Below, piece by piece: positions 58,981 through 64,000 of a DNA stretch of 64,000 nucleotides. This DNA is from Liolophura sinensis (Eukaryota > Mollusca > Polyplacophora > Chitonida > Chitonidae): positions 2,660,373 through 2,724,372 of the forward strand of contig NC_088306.1 of NCBI RefSeq assembly GCF_032854445.1. Direction: 5' to 3'. Numbering within the stretch: position 1 is the first letter of the stretch; each line of letters starts with the position of its first letter. Made by a program: the position numbers and the translations under genes. The notes beneath the pieces are model-generated. The model made no database searches and was not told the DNA's origin. It saw nothing but the letters and a program-made list of their open reading frames with translations.

Positions 58981-59415
58981 ATGGTGACGTCAGCGCTCTG
59001 TCAAAACTTTTTGAACAACTCTGTACAGGTCGCCTTCCATACGAGTTCAGCTAAAGAATACGTTTTGAGTGTTAAAGTGGCACCCACTGACGCAACAGCT
59101 GAAGACCTGAGACATGCGGATGTTCTTGACTACAAGCTAACAGATGACTTTGGAAACGTGGTCAATGAAATTCAGCAGATGTATGAGTTAGGGAATGTAA
59201 GATTAACACATATTGTAGATGTTTATGGTCGGCGGCGCAAACCTCATAAAAATTATCTCAATACACCCTTAAAAATTATATTTCACATAATGGAGATGAT
59301 GTGGTGTTGTTTACATGGCCAAATATGCCTAAATAATATGTTTTTCACCGAAGGTTACAACATATTGTTAGTTTTGCACTTTGCGCATTTTGACACGAGG
59401 ACGTGTCGAATTTAA
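58981..59415 (+). CDS. Open frame of 144 residues, possible exon of an unrecognised gene
   Basis: ATG at 58981 is preceded by TATAA and an in-frame stop. The first 72 residues (MVTSALCQNF, SAKEYVLSVKVAP, DATAEDLRHADVLDYKLTDD) look protein-like. After 59196 the composition turns hydrophobic and low-complexity, exactly where GTAAGA offers a splice donor (59198). I do not recognise a family. It may be the first exon of a plus-strand gene or part of an old mobile element, or chance. Confidence 0.3.
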   Translation: MVTSALCQNFLNNSVQVAFHTSSAKEYVLSVKVAPTDATAEDLRHADVLDYKLTDDFGNVVNEIQQMYELGNVRLTHIVDVYGRRRKPHKNYLNTPLKIIFHIMEMMWCCLHGQICLNNMFFTEGYNILLVLHFAHFDTRTCRI

Positions 59416-59509
59416 CGAAGGGAGAAATGTAAGATATGCCTCAATTTTGTTTCTGTTTTGGCATATCTTTCTTCATTTCTTTAAACATTATATTCTTTGG
59501 TATGTCTTA

Positions 59510-59612
59510 GGTAAGTCTTTGGTATGACCCGACCCACGTTTGATCTCGGGTCTCCCGACTTCAAGGTGAACGCTTTAACATTAGCCCACCGAATCGGTCT
59601 CTCAAAGAGGAT
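59510..59612 (-). mobile_element. Head of the second SINE family
   Basis: On the minus strand: GATTCGGTGGGCTAATG, GAAGTCGGGAGACCCGAG and GGGTCGGGTCATACCAAAG. Only the tRNA-like head and the first bases of the body remain. Confidence 0.6.
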
Positions 59613-60483
59613 ATAGCAGGATTCCCATTTAGTATCGCCAAACTGTGAATTGAACCCACGTATACCGCCTTCCATGGAGAATGACGGGTGACGGACAGCT
59701 TTACTTGAGATAAATATAAAAAAAATTGTATAAAATATAAAATATAATTATATAAATAGCCTGCACACTGAATTTAAACATGGCAGTGTGGTAGACATTT
59801 CTCAATGCTATATAAAACTTTTGCGAAAGTTTAGTGTCAATAAATAGGACACAGGTTTAATACATGAGGGTTATGTGTTTGCCCTACATATATGCGTTGC
59901 TGCCCACACTGGCCAAGGGTTATGTATTCGATATCTCTAAGTTAGAGATCTCATCAACCTCATATATATACACTCCAAAAATAAAGAGTTCTTGTTGTCT
60001 GTGTGGTGCTGGAATAGTATTCTGTTACTACAGCAGATTTTCTGACAAATTTAGCTCAAATATTGTATTAATTCAACGTAAAAAGTGTATTAAGACTGTA
60101 ACAGGATAATACGCTGAAAACACGACAAGGTGTTATGTTTTAACAACACAATACATTCTAGCATAACTCAGACAGACTGAAGGATTGAACAGATTATTCA
60201 AGACTTCGCCTCATCATCTCTCATCTTCACATTGTGTCAGTGTGTGTGTGGTGTGTGTGGGGGGGTGGGGGTGGAGGTGGGGGGGCTTGAGTACAGCGTA
60301 AAACACAAATCAAATCAATAAATAAAATAAATGAATCATCATAAGTGTTCATGTGTGGTGGACACAGGAGTAAAGCACGGCTCTTCAGTAGGCCTGTGTA
60401 TGTAAAGGTGTAAGAGTTGGAATATATCGTGACATAAAAACACTCCAAATGACCAATAAATTTTGTCCTGTGTGTGAACTTAC
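59613..60483. other. Noncoding sequence right of the esterase gene
   Basis: AT-rich, no gene seen, with a GT/G-rich run at 60240-60285 and a SINE tail. Confidence 0.5.
60284..60335 (+). mobile_element. SINE tail fragment
   Basis: TTGAGTACAGCGTAAAACAC followed by AAATCAAATCAATAAATAAA. Confidence 0.65.
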
Positions 60484-60522
60484 CTTTGGTATGGGGGTTT
60501 GATATCGAAGCTGAACGTGGTC
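60484..60522 (-). other. Exon-like 39-nt segment with strong splice sites
   Basis: On the minus strand CATTTTAG precedes and AAAG|GTAAGTTC follows. All three frames are open over the 39 nt; one gives TTFSFDIKPPYQ, another DHVQLRYQTPIPK. It could be an upstream noncoding exon of the AADAC-like gene, an exon of a gene lying to the right, or chance. Confidence 0.3.
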
Positions 60523-60783
60523 CTAAAATGCACGAGAGATCAACAAGGTCATCGCCGTCGCTGTGCTGAGCGAGACTGGCTGTTAACCCTATTGAGCGTG
60601 ACCTACTTACATGGCTGTGTACCTGTATACGCATGTCGGCTACTTGTATGCATTTGATATATGCCTTTTTCAAAGTTGGTCTAGTGTTGTCAGTTCGTAC
60701 GCCGTTAAGTGTACATACATCACAGTATGCAGTGTACAATGTTCACAGGGTGCTTTCCACTACATCCTTACACCTTTGATTGA

Positions 60784-60996
60784 TTTCATTTGATTGGTGT
60801 TTTACGCCATACTCAAGAATATTTTACTTATACGACGGCAGCTAGCATTATCCCCGGGGGAAACCCACGAACATCCGCAGGTTGCTGTGACACCTTACGT
60901 ACGGCCGGAAAGGATGCCAGCATGCGCGACCACATAGGTGACAGGCTTCTGGGTCATTGCACCGCGCTGGCGTGCTAACCTCCTCGGAGACTCCCT
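60784..60996 (-). mobile_element. tRNA-derived SINE, nearly full length
   Basis: Same family on the minus strand; GGTGTTTTACGCCATACTCA at the left, TTATCCCCGGGGGAAACCCA core, GCTGGCGTGCTAACC near the head at the right. Confidence 0.78.
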
Positions 60997-61059
60997 CATA
61001 CATCTTTAATGACATGGTCTCAAAACTACCGTTCGTTCCTGTAACATGTAATAACTTCT

Positions 61060-63760
61060 CATTGCAAAAAATATACTCCCGTTTATTGCCAAGAATACAC
61101 AATCAAGAAACACCTCATTGCAAAAACTACACTTAAGTAACTGATAATTGCAAAACTACATACTCAAGTAATTCCTCATATGTAAATGTTTATTACGCTA
61201 AAGGGATTACACAGCAAGTATCTCATTGTAAAACTACAAAGGGCAGTAGCTTTACACTGGAAGAACCACACACTCAAGTAACTCTTCACTGGAGAAATCA
61301 CACACCCAAGTAATTCTTCACTGAAGGAACCACACACCCAAGTAACGCTTCACTGGAGGAACCACACATACAAGTTATTCTTCACTGAAGGAACCACACA
61401 TACAAGTAACTCTTCACTGGAGGAACCACACATACAAGTAACTCTTCACTGGAGAAATCACACACCGAAGTAATTCTTTACTGAAGGAACCACACACCCA
61501 AGTAACGCTTCACTGGAGAAACCACACATACAAGTTATTCTTCACTGAAGGAACCACACATACAAGTAACTCTTCACTGGAGGAACCACACACCCAAGTA
61601 ACTCTTCACTGAAGAAATCACACACCCAAGTAACGCTTCACTGGAGGAACCACACATTCAAGTAACGCTTCACTGAAGGAACCACACAACCAAGTAACTC
61701 TTCACTGGAGGAACCACACACCCAAGTAACACTTCATTGGAGGAACCACACAACCAAGTAACTCTTCACTGGAGGAACCACACACCCAAGTAACACTTCA
61801 TTGGAGGAAGCACACAACCAAGTAACGCTTCACTGGAGGAAGCACACACCCAAGTAACGCTTTACTGAAGGAACCACACAACCAAGTAACTCTTCACTGG
61901 AGGAACCACACACCCAAGTAACACTTCACTGGAGGAACCACACAACCAAGTAACACTTCATTGGAGGAACCACACAACCAAGTAACGCTTCACTGGAGGA
62001 AGCACACACCCAAGTAATTCTTCACTGAAGGAACCACAAACCAAAGTAACGCTTCACTGGAGGAACCACACATTCAAGTAACGCTTCACTGGAGAAATCA
62101 CACATACAAGTTATTCTTCACTGAAGGAACCACACATACAAGTAACTCTTCATTGGAGGAACCACACATACCAGTAACTCTTCGCTGGAGGAACCACACA
62201 CCCAAGTAACTCTTCATTGAAGGAACCACACACCCAAGTAACGCTTCACTGGAGGAACCACACATTCGAGAAACGCTTCACTGGAGGAACCACACTCCCA
62301 AGTAACACTTCATTGGAGGAACCACACAACCAAGTAACGCTTCACTGGAGGAAGCACACGCCCAAGTAACTCTTCACAGAAGGAACCACACATACAAGTA
62401 ACTCTTCACTGGAGGAAGCACACACCAAAGTAACGCTTCACTGAAGGAACCACACACCCAAATAACTCTTCACTGGAGGAACCACACATTCAAGTAACTG
62501 TTTACTGGAACAATCACACAACCAAGTCATTCTTCCCTGGAGGAACCACACACCCAAGTAATTCTTCACTGAAGGAACCACACACCCAAGTAACCCTTCA
62601 TTGGAGGAACCACACACCCAAGTAACGCTTCACTGGAGGAACCACACACCCAAGTAACTCTTCACTGAAGGAACCACACATACAAGTAACTCTTAACTGG
62701 AGGAACCACACACCCAAGTAACTCTTCACTGAAGGAACCACACACCCAAGTAACGCTTCATTGGAGGAACCACACACCCAAGTAAAGCTTCACTGGAGGA
62801 ACCACACACCCAAGTAACTCTTCACTGAAGGAACCACACATACAAGTAACTCTTCACTGGATGAAACACACACCCAAGTAACGCTTCACTGAAGGAACCA
62901 CACACCCAAATAACTCTTCACTGGAGGAACCACACATTCAAGTAACTGTTTACTGGAAGAATCACACACCCAAGTAATTCTTCACATGATGAACCACACA
63001 TCCACGTAACTCTTTACTGGAAGAACCACACATACAAGTAACTCTTCACTGGAGGAACCACACACCCAAGTAACTCTCCACTGAAGGAACCACTAATGCT
63101 TCATTGGAGGAACCACACACCCAAGTAACGCTTCACTGGAGGAACCACACACCCAAGTAACTCTTCACTGAAGGAACCACACATACAAGTAACTCTTCAC
63201 TGGAGGAACCACACACCCAAGTAACGCTTCACTGAAGGAACCACCCACCTAAATAACTCTTCACTGGACGAACCACACATTCAAGTAACTGTTTACTGGA
63301 AAAATCACACACCCAAGTAATTCTTCACATGATGAACCACACATCCATGTAACTCTTTACTGGAGGAACCACACACCCAAGTAACTCTTCACATGATGAA
63401 CAACAAACCCAAGTAACTCTTCACTGGAGGAACCACACATCCACGTAACTCTTTAATGGAGGAACCACACACCCAAGTAACTCTTCGCATGATGAACCAG
63501 AAAACCAAGTAACGCTTCACTGGAGGAACCACACACTCAAGTAACGCTTCACTGGAGGAACCACACACCCAAGTAACGCTTAGCTGGAGGAACCACACAC
63601 CCAAGTAACACTTCATTGGAGGAACCACACACCCAAGTAACGCTTCACTGGAGGAACCACACATTCAAGTAATGCTTCACTGGATGAAACACACACCCAA
63701 GTAACACTTCACTGGATGAAACACACACCCAAATATCTTTTCATTGGAGGAATCACAGAG
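61060..63760 (+). repeat. 32-bp minisatellite, about 80 units
   Basis: The unit is GGAGGAACCACACACCCAAG plus TAACTCTTCACT, with frequent CGCTTCACT and ACTTCATT variants. Units between 61060 and 61240 are strongly degenerate; the centre is homogeneous and shows longer duplicated blocks. Confidence 0.95.
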
Positions 63761-63789
63761 GGTCTACAAACCAAAGCATTGTTTTATGA

Positions 63790-63860
63790 GACTGTTGTTT
63801 AACGCCATACTCCAAGAGTTTTGATATATGTGATGACTGTCTGTATTATGGTTGGAAGGC
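63790..63860 (-). mobile_element. SINE tail fragment
   Basis: GTTGTTTAACGCCATACTCC and ATGTGATGACTGTCTGTATT match the left part of minus-strand copies. It lies just beyond the 32-bp array. Confidence 0.55.
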
Positions 63861-64000
63861 ACTTGAACACTCAGATTAAACAACCAGCTACATGTAAACC
63901 ACCCAAAGTAAAGTATGAATTTCTGACCAGTAATTGACAAACATTCTTACAACTGCAAAGTTTTACCTGAAGAACTTGAAGAGCCTAGTATATATGCTAT

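Noticed and set aside
61060-63760. Regularly spaced repeats as a CRISPR array
   Set aside because: Units are directly tandem with no unique spacers, and the genome is eukaryotic.

Overview
The window is animal nuclear DNA. It is AT-rich, has two intron-containing genes with GT-AG junctions, many tRNA-derived SINE copies, microsatellites and several minisatellites. The SINE families resemble ones I know from molluscan genomes: one tail carries a 'TTTTACGCC...CTTATACGACGGC' signature, and a second family has a tRNA head followed by 'CGGTGTCAGTATA'. The very frequent TACATGTA palindrome fits the same group. I therefore suggest a mollusc or a related lophotrochozoan, but no species can be named.

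Gene 1 is on the plus strand, 14400-37234. It encodes a germinal-centre kinase III (STK24/25/26, i.e. MST3/YSK1/MST4 or invertebrate GckIII). Fourteen coding exons are visible and give 680 residues. The first is an internal exon, so the start codon lies upstream in sequence I could not assign. The kinase domain and the C-terminal CCM3/PDCD10-binding helical segment are complete. The linker between them is much longer than in the roughly 416-443 residue human proteins. Seven consecutive exons in this linker are phase 0 and a multiple of three in length.

Gene 2 is on the minus strand, 57160 down to 48039, and converges on gene 1. It encodes an arylacetamide deacetylase / neutral cholesterol ester hydrolase-like membrane esterase of 404 residues in six coding exons. 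The HGGGW oxyanion motif and the Ser/Asp/His triad are intact. Intron 4 contains a Tc1/mariner element with 30-bp perfect terminal inverted repeats and a transposase frame broken by three stop codons.

The rest is repeat landscape. A 54-bp array (13385-14092) lies just upstream of the kinase exons. A 73-bp array (14601-15140) repeats the end of a kinase exon together with its splice donor. A roughly 104-bp array (37232-39230) starts exactly at the kinase stop codon. Arrays of 26, 43, 39/160, 21, 30 and 32 bp surround and interrupt the esterase gene. A short fold-back element (46628-46742), an inverted SINE pair (2970-3232) and a 121-bp inverted repeat (53255-53375) are also present. Two weak coding candidates lie right of the esterase: an open frame at 58981-59415 and a 39-nt exon-like segment at 60484-60522 on the minus strand. 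I found no rRNA, intact tRNA, CRISPR or prokaryotic feature.
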